64,000 bases of DNA, from positions 5,093 through 69,092 of the forward strand of contig JBNMQM010000020.1 of NCBI GenBank assembly GCA_051278195.1. The letters are read 5' to 3'. The position numbers were made by a program, and so were the translations under genes. The notes beneath the pieces were generated by a model. The model had not been told where the DNA came from and did no database searches. It was given only the letters and a program-made list of their open reading frames with translations. This DNA is from JAHRVQ01 sp051278195. GTDB lineage: Bacteria; Pseudomonadota; Gammaproteobacteria; Pseudomonadales; Azotimanducaceae. Positions 56,031 to 63,949 of the stretch are shown here, piece after piece (the stretch's first letter is position 1; every line of letters begins with the position of its first letter).

Positions 56031-56292
56031 TTAGACCGGCTTCACTTCTGGCATGAATTTAGGGCCAAGACCTTGTTCCAGCGCATACAACAGCGCATTC
56101 CCGACAGGGGTATAGTCTTCCACCTTCACGCCATAGCCGACGTGCCTGGTCGCCAAATCTTGCAAAACCGGCACCAGCGGCACTTAACCTTGCCATTAGC
56201 ATATTGCCCTGGGTGGCCATATTGGATTTAAACAGCGAATGTAAAGCGAGGTCGTATTGAACAAGAATTACTTCTCTGGCTGTTAACGCCAT
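56031..56292 (-). pseudogene. Degraded bacterial globin
   Basis: The minus strand reads M-A-L-T-A-R-E-V-I-L-V-Q (helix A), then after an apparent deletion S-L-F-K-S-N-M-A-T-Q-G-N-M-L-M, then in another frame L-V-P-V-L-Q-D-L-A-T-R-H-V-G-Y-G-V-K and V-G-N-A-L-L-Y-A-L-E-Q-G-L-G-P-K-F, ending in a TAA at 56031-56033. These are the helix A, E-region and F/G/H-region signatures of flavohaemoglobin-type single-domain globins, with the proximal His in R-H-V. The protein would be about 40% shorter than a globin and out of frame, so it is a pseudogene. Confidence 0.82.
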
Positions 56293-56395
56293 ACGCTCAC
56301 GGTTTCGACCCAATGCATTACTTTTAAGTGTGGCAACGGATCCCCATTAATCAATTTTCGATCGACAACCACAACCACAACCAAAGCTAGGCCAA

Positions 56396-57373
56396 TCAGT
56401 TTTGTAGCGCATCCCGGTAAGGTCGGGAATCAAAGCCGTAGAAGCTAAATCGGGCTTCGACATGGTCGATTCGCTGCGGAGTCCAATAACGATCACCAGG
56501 CATAGGGAAATCTAACAAACTCCGTTGCAAGGGCGTTGAACGTCCGATGATCGATTCAACATGACCAACATAACTTGACCGCGCCCACCCTTCGTTCCAA
56601 TTGCTCCAGCCTCGCGCGTCAGCGCGGCGCCAGGCTAGATTGTGTACCCGTCGTAATTGACCAGGCACCACCGGCGTGCCGCGATGCCAAAGGTCATGCC
56701 GGTAAAAAAGGATCGTGCCCGGCTTAAAGCGGACCACCTGTTCCCTTTCATAAAGCGCATTTCTAAGCTTAAAGGCTTCAGGGTCATTTTTATCGAACCA
56801 GCCTTCGGCTCTGAGGCGATCATTAATAAATGGCTTCCCCGCCTGACCGGGCATATGAACAAATGGCGGCTGGTAAGCCAGATCTGCATCGCCCTGCCGA
56901 GGGACGAATGCGGTGCCGCCTGCGGTCCGTTCAGAGTCGTCGTAATAAACAATGGCAGCCACAGCTTCTGGCGACGACCAGTCCGGATGCAACAGTGTAT
57001 TGTTGCCATAATCCATGTGCATGCGCTGGTCGGTATTCGACATGGCCTCGTGATCAGATGCCGCTACACCGACCTTAGGCCAGAGGTCTGCTTGCAGTAA
57101 ACGCACATCAGCTGAACCTAACAACTGTTGCACAGCGACAATGAGTTGCTCATTCAAGACCAGATCATCCAGCGCTGCTATAGCAGTCGGGAATTCTAAA
57201 GTGCGATCGGGCGATCCAAAACCCAGATAATTAGGATCAACCTGATCCTGAGTGAGATTGCTATTCAGCCATTCTAAAGCTGGATTAATGACATCACCGG
57301 GAAGTTGCATAGTGAAGGCACCCTGGTTTCTCCAGGCACTGATATGATCACGACTAAGTAAAGGACTATGCAA
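56396..57373 (-). CDS. Phytanoyl-CoA dioxygenase-family protein
   Basis: A 325-residue Fe(II)/2-oxoglutarate oxygenase-like protein. The metal triad is visible as H-M-D in R-M-H-M-D-Y-G and the distal His in D-L-W-H-R-G-T-P. An Arg (R-R-V-H-N-L-A) follows for 2-oxoglutarate. It is a single gene, minus strand, with 216 bp of upstream sequence that holds the 11-bp repeat at 57500. The substrate is unknown; phytanoyl-CoA itself is not implied. Confidence 0.82.
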   Translation of the reverse strand: MHSPLLSRDHISAWRNQGAFTMQLPGDVINPALEWLNSNLTQDQVDPNYLGFGSPDRTLEFPTAIAALDDLVLNEQLIVAVQQLLGSADVRLLQADLWPKVGVAASDHEAMSNTDQRMHMDYGNNTLLHPDWSSPEAVAAIVYYDDSERTAGGTAFVPRQGDADLAYQPPFVHMPGQAGKPFINDRLRAEGWFDKNDPEAFKLRNALYEREQVVRFKPGTILFYRHDLWHRGTPVVPGQLRRVHNLAWRRADARGWSNWNEGWARSSYVGHVESIIGRSTPLQRSLLDFPMPGDRYWTPQRIDHVEARFSFYGFDSRPYRDALQN

Positions 57374-57499
57374 CGGACTCTCTCAACCTCATATTAACTC
57401 AATCAAACGGACGTGATTGTAGCGAAACGCCATGGACAAGGTGAAGCAGGAATCATCAACCCACACCTAATGCTCTAGAATGTGTAGCATTAAACTTTA

Positions 57500-57543
57500 G
57501 TCAGACCTTGGTCAGACCTTGGTCAGACCTTGGTCAGACCTTG
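57500..57543 (+). repeat. Four exact 11-bp direct repeats (GTCAGACCTTG)
   Basis: GTCAGACCTTG is present at 57500-57510, 57511-57521, 57522-57532 and 57533-57543 without a mismatch. The 11-bp period is close to one helical turn, so all copies face the same side of the DNA. The array ends 46 bp before the GNAT start codon and is upstream of the divergent PhyH gene. Confidence 0.95.
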
Positions 57544-57589
57544 ATTACACTTTGACTAGATTGAAAAGAACCACTCCGGGTTAACGATA

Positions 57590-58057
57590 TTGAACGATCG
57601 ACACCTACATTTGCGAGATTATGCACAGGCAGACTGGCCCCAGGCCAGGCTAATTCACGATCAAGCTCGCCCTATCGAGCTTGCGGGTTCATGCGATCCC
57701 AGAGCCTTCGTGCCGCTGGCAGAAGATAAAGACGATCTCCAGGAATTCCGCCAATGCCAAAAACTGGTCGCCTGCCTAGGCGATCGCGTGATCGGCTTTA
57801 TCGGCATCAGTGGCGACGAAATTGGCTGGCTGTATGTTGACCCAACAGAAAGCGGCAAGGGCGTTGGGCGCCAACTACTTCGCAAAGGGCTCGCCGCCAT
57901 CAATAGCGACGCGACGGTGCACGTGCTCGACGGTAATACACCTGCTCTAAATCTCTACCTCAGTGAAGGATTCGCGCAAGTGAACAGCTTCAACAGCAAG
58001 AACAACGGCTATCCCTGCACTGTGTTGAAGCTGTCGCTTAAAAAAGCCGCACCATAA
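57590..58057 (+). CDS. GNAT-family N-acetyltransferase (TTG start)
   Basis: A 155-residue acetyltransferase. Motif A is L-Y-V-D-P-T-E-S-G-K-G-V-G-R-Q-L-L, followed by N-T-P-A-L-N-L-Y-L-S-E-G-F, the motif B region. No ATG precedes the fold; TTG at 57590 starts L-N-D-R-H-L-H-L-R-D, the usual first strand. Its substrate is unknown. The 11-bp repeat array lies in its promoter region. Confidence 0.82.
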   Translation: MNDRHLHLRDYAQADWPQARLIHDQARPIELAGSCDPRAFVPLAEDKDDLQEFRQCQKLVACLGDRVIGFIGISGDEIGWLYVDPTESGKGVGRQLLRKGLAAINSDATVHVLDGNTPALNLYLSEGFAQVNSFNSKNNGYPCTVLKLSLKKAAP

Positions 58058-58080
58058 CGCCTACTACACATCTGACCTAG

Positions 58081-58105
58081 CGCCTCGCCTCGCCTCACCT
58101 CACCC
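58081..58105 (+). repeat. 5-bp tandem repeat (CGCCT x3, CACCT, CACCC)
   Basis: Three exact CGCCT units are followed by CACCT and CACCC, in the 125-bp gap before the AhpD-like gene. Copy-number slippage could change promoter spacing, but no promoter is identified. Confidence 0.8.
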
Positions 58106-58182
58106 CACAGACCCTGCATTCTACTGCGGTGCACTTCTGATATATGATCAGGCTCAGTGACAACAACAGGGGAGTGCCATTT

Positions 58183-59280
58183 ATGCTATACGATCAATCA
58201 TTACCCATTAGAGACAATGTACGACAGAGCCATCAAGCCGCGCTGGATCAAATCGCCTCACCCGGCACCTGGTTCACGGCTGCCGAACGGTTAGCCATCC
58301 TCAGTGAGGCGCGTCGTGCCAAGCAATGCTCCCTGTGCGCGAAGCGCAAGCAAGCGATCTCACCGTACATAGTTGACGGGCATCACGAATCCGTCACAAA
58401 TCTTTCGACCGACGCGATTGAAGTCATTCACCGGGTCATCACTGATTCCGGCAGGTTAACAGAGCGTTGGTTCATAGACATGACGAGCCGGGATTTGACG
58501 GCTGAAAAATACATAGAAATTATCGGTGTCGTGGCAACCTCAATTATCATCGACAGTTATTCCGTAGCACTGGACTGCGAACTCGCAGCACCTGGCCAGC
58601 CTGCCCCTGGCGAGCCATCAAAACAAAACAACCATCAGGTATTTGATGGCGGCGCCTGGGTCCCGATGCTCGATGCGCCGCAACAGGCATCTGAAACCGG
58701 TTTGCCGACGCAACCCAATATCGGCCGAGCCATGGGGCTGGTGCCTTCAGCCATAGCACTATTTTTTCCTGTCATGCGCTCTCACTATAGCCTTAGCGAC
58801 ATAGAACTTGGCATCAGTCGCGAACAAATAGAATTGTTAGCGTCAAGAGTTTCTTCCCACAATCAATGCTTCTACTGAACCACTTCACACACCATGCTAC
58901 TCCGGCGGAGCGGCGAGAAGTCCAATCAGAGTTTTCACCTCGAAGGCATAACGGCAATCGATGCTCAAGGCGTGGGGATCAAGAACGAACAAATCCTTTT
59001 GGAAATTGCCGATGCTGTGTACGCAGGCGACCCCGTGGAACTCAAAGCCGTTCGCCTTAAAGGCACCCAGTTACTCAGTGCTGAAGCGATGGTGGACGCC
59101 ATTGGCGTCGCTGCCGGATTCAACGGTATTACAAAGATTGCTAATGCTACTGGCATCCCACTCGATGAATCCACTGAATCACAAACGGTCGACATGCGCC
59201 GTACGACTCAAATAGACGATTATACCGAGGCCAGAAAATCTCAGCTTTGGGACCAGCATAAAAAACCCGATCAACCCTAG
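58183..59280 (+). CDS. AhpD-like (CMD-family) protein, predicted selenoprotein with in-frame UGA (CxxU)
   Basis: A 365-residue protein if TGA 58876-58878 is read as selenocysteine (residue 232). Start: ATG 58183 has AGGGGAG upstream; the frame is also open from 58144. The N-terminal half has C-S-L-C (about 47-50). A second AhpD-like domain holds E-L-L-A-S-R-V-S-S-H-N-Q-C-F-Y-[TGA]-T-T-S-H-T-M-L-L. Glu lies 12 residues before the Cys, and the TGA is at Cys+3 with His at TGA+4. This spacing is that of E118, C130, C133 and H137 in mycobacterial AhpD. After the TGA the frame runs 133 more codons with no other stop and a coherent family-like tail (G-V-A-A-G-F-N-G-I, D-A-T/A-T-G-I-P-L-D). It would be a peroxide-reducing or disulfide-exchange enzyme. 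Nonsense mutation is the alternative; the Sec machinery is not in this window. A plain bacterial annotation would cut it at 58878. Confidence 0.85.
58895..58915 (+). promoter_or_regulatory. Candidate bacterial SECIS hairpin downstream of the UGA
   Basis: The RNA from 58895 to 58915 folds on paper as U-G-C-U, an A-C mismatch, C-U-C-C, triloop G-G-C (58904-58906), G-G-A-G, then G-G-C-G. Pairs counted: U-G, G-C, C-G, U-G, then C-G, U-A, C-G, C-G. The loop starts 25 nt after the UGA and its first base is G. Known bacterial SECIS elements sit inside the coding sequence right after UGA, with loops at about 16-37 nt and a G in the first two loop positions. The fit is good but was judged by eye. Confidence 0.6.
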
Positions 59281-60503
59281 AGCTCAAACTGCAATGTGAT
59301 CGTTGGCTGTCTGTTTGCCTGCAACTGGGCCGCCAACTGATGCGCTTTGGTTCGCGGCAGGGTGACAAAAATACCTTCACCAAATTCACATCGAATACTA
59401 TGGCCATTCGCTAGCAGAATCGACTTTGCAATTCTTAACGCCTGATCGCGCTTTAGAGTGACTTTGCCTGGGCTATGAATTTTATCTCGCTGATAAGCAT
59501 GCGATTCGAAAAAGGCACGAAACTCATCGACATCATTACACCTGACGGCATCCAACAGAGACTTAGGTAGCCGAGCATCGCCCGCCAGAAGAAGGTCTCT
59601 TTCAACTTTTGCAACTTCCTCACAGTCGATAGCCGCAACGCAACGCGACCAACACGCTAGATAATCTGACAACGCCTGCTGATCCAAAATGTCGAGCGCT
59701 ATCGGACCCAACCGGTGCAGTAACTTTTGCAAGCGTTCGTTGGTGATTAACTGCAACACATGCCCGCGCTGGTCTAATGACATGCCATCATGAACTGCGC
59801 CTATACCCAACTCGAACCATCTTACCGTGCAGAACAGCTTGGCGCTGTCCCAGCCAAGACCGGTGACACTCTGAGGGTTAGAACGATAAAAGTAGTAGGT
59901 CCTATCGTATATCGCGAGTCTTTCTGCACGACAATAGAGTTGGATGCTAAACAAGGCGTCTTCGCCGACAATCAGCTCAGCATCAAATCTAAGCTGATTC
60001 GCTCGCAACATGTTCCTTGATATCAATTTTGTATTTACGTTGTAACTGACTCGCCAATCGATCTGCTGCCGTAAGAGCACAAACCGCGACTGCCCTGAAA
60101 GCTTACGTGGCTTTTCAGACTCGTCAGCAGACCTATAAAGGCCGAATTCAAGTATGTCTAACTGCTCTTTGACGCACCGGTCATAGAGATCTTGCAACAT
60201 CCCCTGAGCTACCCAAAAGTCATCACCATCCAAAAATATGATGTAATCACCGGCCGCATGTTCAATGCCGACATTTCTCGCTGCCGAAACACCTCCCCTC
60301 GTCGCTACATCAAACACTTTGACTCTATTGTCTGACTCCTCGTATTCTTTCAGAATCGTGCCACTAGAATCTGTACTGGCGTCGTTTACGACAATAATCT
60401 CAATGTCTTTCAAAGACTGACCAATAACCGATCCGATACACTGCCGCAGATAACGATCTTCGTTATAGACTGGCACAACAACACTTATTTTGACCTTAGG
60501 CAT
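59277..60503 (-). CDS. Family 2 glycosyltransferase
   Basis: A 408-residue enzyme. The GT-A fold begins I-S-V-V-V-P-V-Y-N-E-D-R-Y-L, with N-D-A-S-T-D-S-S next, then the metal motif I-I-F-L-D-G-D-D-F-W (about residues 91-100). The C-terminal third is an unassigned extension that may bind the acceptor. It lies convergent to the AhpD-like gene and overlaps it by 4 bp. It probably adds a sugar to a surface polysaccharide together with the flippase region at 46-49 kb, though it is 11 kb away. Confidence 0.87.
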   Translation of the reverse strand: MPKVKISVVVPVYNEDRYLRQCIGSVIGQSLKDIEIIVVNDASTDSSGTILKEYEESDNRVKVFDVATRGGVSAARNVGIEHAAGDYIIFLDGDDFWVAQGMLQDLYDRCVKEQLDILEFGLYRSADESEKPRKLSGQSRFVLLRQQIDWRVSYNVNTKLISRNMLRANQLRFDAELIVGEDALFSIQLYCRAERLAIYDRTYYFYRSNPQSVTGLGWDSAKLFCTVRWFELGIGAVHDGMSLDQRGHVLQLITNERLQKLLHRLGPIALDILDQQALSDYLACWSRCVAAIDCEEVAKVERDLLLAGDARLPKSLLDAVRCNDVDEFRAFFESHAYQRDKIHSPGKVTLKRDQALRIAKSILLANGHSIRCEFGEGIFVTLPRTKAHQLAAQLQANRQPTITLQFEL

Positions 60504-61306
60504 CAGTAAATACTAAAGCGATTACCATGATGTTATCAACACTATTATCGACGTAAGTTTCATAAATATATTGCCTCCGCATTCTTGCTGAATGTGCAGT
60601 CATACTTATCTGACAAGCAAAGCCAAGGCGCGTATCACGACGATAAACAACCAAATTAATGACTATTATTTATTGATTAAAGATGAAGTGCGGAGCATGG
60701 CAGGCTTTGCCCAGCAACATTGACTGGTCGCGAAGTTTTAGCCTAAGGGTAATTTCTTACGCTTTAAGATTTTTACCAAAAGCAGCTTTAGATCACCCAG
60801 CATGAACGGCTTATGAATCAGCGAGCCGAGGATTTTCTGCAGCAACAACCTCATACCCAAGTAGTTTAAATTGATCAGAAGTGGCCGATTCCAAAGACAT
60901 CGACTGCTCCCAGAACATATGCGAAATCACCACTTGATGATTCATGAGGACCAAAGAAAATAACGCAGCAAGACCATTGGGAAGTTACTCTTTGCCCGCT
61001 CGCGAATAACACCCATATTTTCAACTCATTTCTACCGGCCATTGAAATTAATAACGCCGTGTTTCAGTTCGCCATTATAAGTATCACTCTCTGCTCCATT
61101 AGGACAGAAACACTCAATAACGACAAAAGCTCAGTACTGAGCCCTCAAAGTAGATCTAAATTCGCTGTAAACGCTAGGCATCGACCGCTCGACGACAACA
61201 TCGAGACCGCCTCTGATAATCTGGACTTCCTTGTCAGACCTATTGCCAGAACCACTTTAAGAATCACTTCATGAACTACCATCAGAACTAGTATCAAAGG
61301 CACCAT
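60504..61306. other. 803-bp gap with possible remnants
   Basis: No intact gene is seen. On the minus strand, 60740-60900 has a basic, hydrophobic frame ending L-L-L-V-K-I-L-K-R-K-K-L-P-L-G with a stop. It reads like the tail of a glycosyltransferase-type protein, without a start. A 71-codon plus-strand frame at 61059-61274 has no ribosome site and I do not accept it. The region is AT-richer than its surroundings, as in eroded polysaccharide loci. Confidence 0.4.
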
Positions 61307-61585
61307 ATGAAAATTGGAATTTTCGTCATTTTTTTCTTGCTGATCGCATTTAGTACAGAGGGCGCCATTAGTACTCAACCGAGCCTCGAAAGAGTCGAAG
61401 AAGGCGTCGTTAAATTGTCGTTTGTTTTCAACGAACCGCTAACCTGCCTAGAGCGGGGGCAACCTGGCTCAAAGCATCTTGAGCAAGCATTACCCAGCGC
61501 AGCGCTTTACGGCATACTCCTCGCTGCGAAAGAGAGTGGCCTTGAAGTCACAATAGAGAGAGACGATTGCACGCTCAACTTCTAG
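61307..61585 (+). CDS. Small exported hypothetical protein, 92 residues
   Basis: A signal-peptide-like start (M-K-I-G-I-F-V-I-F-F-L-L-I-A-F-S) is followed by a 70-residue mature part with two cysteines (L-T-C-L-E and D-D-C-T-L) that may form a disulfide. AAAGG is placed well before the ATG. I do not recognise the family. It stands alone, 130 bp upstream of the peptidase gene on the same strand. Confidence 0.6.
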   Translation: MKIGIFVIFFLLIAFSTEGAISTQPSLERVEEGVVKLSFVFNEPLTCLERGQPGSKHLEQALPSAALYGILLAAKESGLEVTIERDDCTLNF

Positions 61586-61715
61586 GTTATACTCATCTCG
61601 TCATCATATTCGAAGCTGCCTGCAATTGCTTAAGCCTATCATTTAGCCCACCAAACTAGATCTACTAGCCGCTTGCAGCACGCCCGCAACGATCAGAAAA
61701 AGTGAGCACGCGACC

Positions 61716-63830
61716 ATGAACACAAAAAATGTGCCCGACCCTTATCTTTGGCTAGAAGAGGTTGAGGGAGAAGCAGCGCTCACTTGGGTACGAGAACAAA
61801 ACAAGCGATCACTGGCAACGATCACAGCGCACCTTGAGTTTGAATCTAACTATGCCGTCGCACTGGATCTTGCGACGTCAATCGAGCGCATACCGTATGG
61901 CAGTGTTCGAGACGGTATGGTTTACAATTTTTGGCAGGACGAGCTTAACGTGCGGGGTTTGTGGCGTCGCACGACCCTAGCAAACTACAAGAGCCGCAAC
62001 CCTAGTTGGGAAACAGTACTCGACTTCGACCAGCTTTCTTCCAAAGAAGACAAAAACTGGGTTTTTAAGGGTGCCGACTGCCTCCAACGCATCGGCGCTA
62101 GTACCACTCGTTGCATGATCTCGTTATCCGATGGCGGTAAAGATGCCGTCGTCATTCGGGAATTTGATGTGATTGCGAAAGAGTTTGTGGACGACGGATT
62201 TGAAACATTTGAAGCCAAACAAAGTACCGCTTGGGTTGATAAGGATACGATACTGGTCGCAACCGACTGGGGCCATGATGGCTCAACGCTAACGGAATCC
62301 GGATACCCTTCAAGTGTGCGGCTGTGGCAGCGCGGCCAGAGTCTTGATGCAGCAACAACGCTTTACACAGGTGAAAAAGCAGACGTGGGTGTCTGGCCCT
62401 GGGTAGACGAGCTCGAGAACGGTGAGATCATTTTTGGCGCGGTTCAGTCGGATACTTTTTTTACTTCTCGGTACTGGTTGCTAACCGAAGGTGATGCGTT
62501 ACAGATCCCGACCCCAATGAAATCGAATCGTGCTGGAATTTTTGACGGCTACCAGTTCATCGTTCTGCAGCAGGATTGGGATATTGAAGATCCTAAACAG
62601 TCGTATAAAAGCGGTGATCTGGTCGCATTTAACCTCTTGAAATTCCTGGAGACTCGAGAGTTGCCCAGCGTCGAGCTTGTTTATCGTGCCAGCGATCGAC
62701 AGGCGGTCAACAACGTTTCTATTGCTAAGGGCGTTGCCCTGCTGTCGATTAATGACAATGTTGCGAGCAGTCTATTGCGCCTTGAACGAGGCCAAAGCGG
62801 ATGGAAGACCCGACCTATTGACTTACCCGAAACAGGCACGGCAAGCGTCTATTTTGCAAACAAATATGCAGACACCATCTTTATCAATTTCGAAAGCTTC
62901 CTAACACCCGACTCACTGCTCGAATACGATGCAGCGACTAATGTAGTCTCGCCTCTTAAATCGCGACCAGCCAAATTTAACGCCGACGGTTTAGTCGTCC
63001 ATCAACAAGAAGCCACATCAAGTGATGGTACTCAGGTTCCCTTTTTTGTCATTCATCACGAAGGTATTCAACTCGATGGTTCTTCACCCACGTTACTTTA
63101 TGGCTACGGCGGTTTTGAAGTATCGATGAACCCGGGCTACTTGGGTGCTATTGGCAAATTATGGCTAGAAAAAGGTGGCGTTTATGTACTGGCAAATATT
63201 CGCGGCGGCGGTGAATTTGGCCCTGCATGGCATCAGGCTGGCCTAAAGGGCAATCGGCAGCGAGTTTATGACGACTTCATTGCCGTCGGTGAAAAGCTGC
63301 TCGACATGAAGATCACATCGCCACAACACCTTGGCATCATGGGTGGGTCTAACGGCGGCCTTTTGATGGGCGTTATGCTTAATCAACGTCCCGACCTCTG
63401 GAATGCTGTTGTGATTCAGGTGCCGCTGCTCGACATGCTGCGTTATCACAAGCTACTCGCAGGCGCGTCCTGGGTGGATGAATATGGCGACCCAGATGTG
63501 CCAGCGGAGCGTGCGTTCCTGGAAACCATTTCCCCTTACCAAAATTTCGATCCCAGCGCGAACTACCCCACGCCGTTCTTTGTGACTTCAACAAAAGATG
63601 ACCGTGTGCACCCAGGTCATGCGCGCAAGATGGCTAAGCTCTTCGAAGCCAGCGGCAAACCATTTTTCTATTACGAAAATATTGACGGCGGGCACTCTGC
63701 TGCAGCAAACAAAAAAGAAAGCGCAAAACGCTCCGCCCTAGAGTTCACTTACCTCACCGAAAAATTGTTTGGCTCTACACCTAGCCCTGCACACAACTCA
63801 AAATCTGGCCCTCTAAGCGGGAGCACATAA
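61716..63830 (+). CDS. Prolyl oligopeptidase-family (S9) serine peptidase
   Basis: A 704-residue two-domain peptidase. The N-terminal part starts D-P-Y-L-W-L-E-E-V, the usual S9A/C opening, and forms the beta-propeller (about 60-420). The C-terminal alpha/beta hydrolase has the nucleophile G-G-S-N-G-G, Asp in K-D-D-R-V-H-P-G-H and His in D-G-G-H-S-A-A. There is no signal peptide, so it is cytoplasmic by sequence. It cleaves short peptides after Pro or similar. Its stop overlaps the next short ORF start (TAATG), implying coupling. Confidence 0.92.
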   Translation: MNTKNVPDPYLWLEEVEGEAALTWVREQNKRSLATITAHLEFESNYAVALDLATSIERIPYGSVRDGMVYNFWQDELNVRGLWRRTTLANYKSRNPSWETVLDFDQLSSKEDKNWVFKGADCLQRIGASTTRCMISLSDGGKDAVVIREFDVIAKEFVDDGFETFEAKQSTAWVDKDTILVATDWGHDGSTLTESGYPSSVRLWQRGQSLDAATTLYTGEKADVGVWPWVDELENGEIIFGAVQSDTFFTSRYWLLTEGDALQIPTPMKSNRAGIFDGYQFIVLQQDWDIEDPKQSYKSGDLVAFNLLKFLETRELPSVELVYRASDRQAVNNVSIAKGVALLSINDNVASSLLRLERGQSGWKTRPIDLPETGTASVYFANKYADTIFINFESFLTPDSLLEYDAATNVVSPLKSRPAKFNADGLVVHQQEATSSDGTQVPFFVIHHEGIQLDGSSPTLLYGYGGFEVSMNPGYLGAIGKLWLEKGGVYVLANIRGGGEFGPAWHQAGLKGNRQRVYDDFIAVGEKLLDMKITSPQHLGIMGGSNGGLLMGVMLNQRPDLWNAVVIQVPLLDMLRYHKLLAGASWVDEYGDPDVPAERAFLETISPYQNFDPSANYPTPFFVTSTKDDRVHPGHARKMAKLFEASGKPFFYYENIDGGHSAAANKKESAKRSALEFTYLTEKLFGSTPSPAHNSKSGPLSGST

Positions 63831-63949
63831 TGACAGAACCCAATGACTTAGATGCCGACCTTTGGAATGATCCGAACAACACAAAGCCTGCCTTTAGGTC
63901 ACGGATAAAATCAGTGACCGTCGCGGCCAAGCGAATACCTTTTTTCTAA
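63830..63949 (+). CDS. Short ORF after the peptidase gene, 39 residues, unknown
   Basis: ATG at 63830 overlaps the peptidase stop by one base. It encodes M-T-E-P-N-D-L-D-A-D-L-W-N-D-P and ends R-I-P-F-F. An acidic first half and a basic second half are seen, with no known domain. It may be a coupled small protein or the surviving 5' end of a truncated gene; the window ends 51 bp later with no continuing frame. Confidence 0.4.
   Translation: MTEPNDLDADLWNDPNNTKPAFRSRIKSVTVAAKRIPFF

Noticed and set aside
57500..57543. CRISPR-like array
   Set aside because: The 11-bp units are contiguous without spacers and no cas gene is present.
58894..59280. Separate 128-codon ORF after the AhpD-like protein
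   Set aside because: It is in the same frame as the upstream ORF, lacks a ribosome site and contains the C-terminal part of the same family; it is the read-through portion of the selenoprotein candidate.
61059..61274. 71-codon plus-strand ORF
   Set aside because: Composition is not protein-like, no ribosome site, inside an AT-richer gap.
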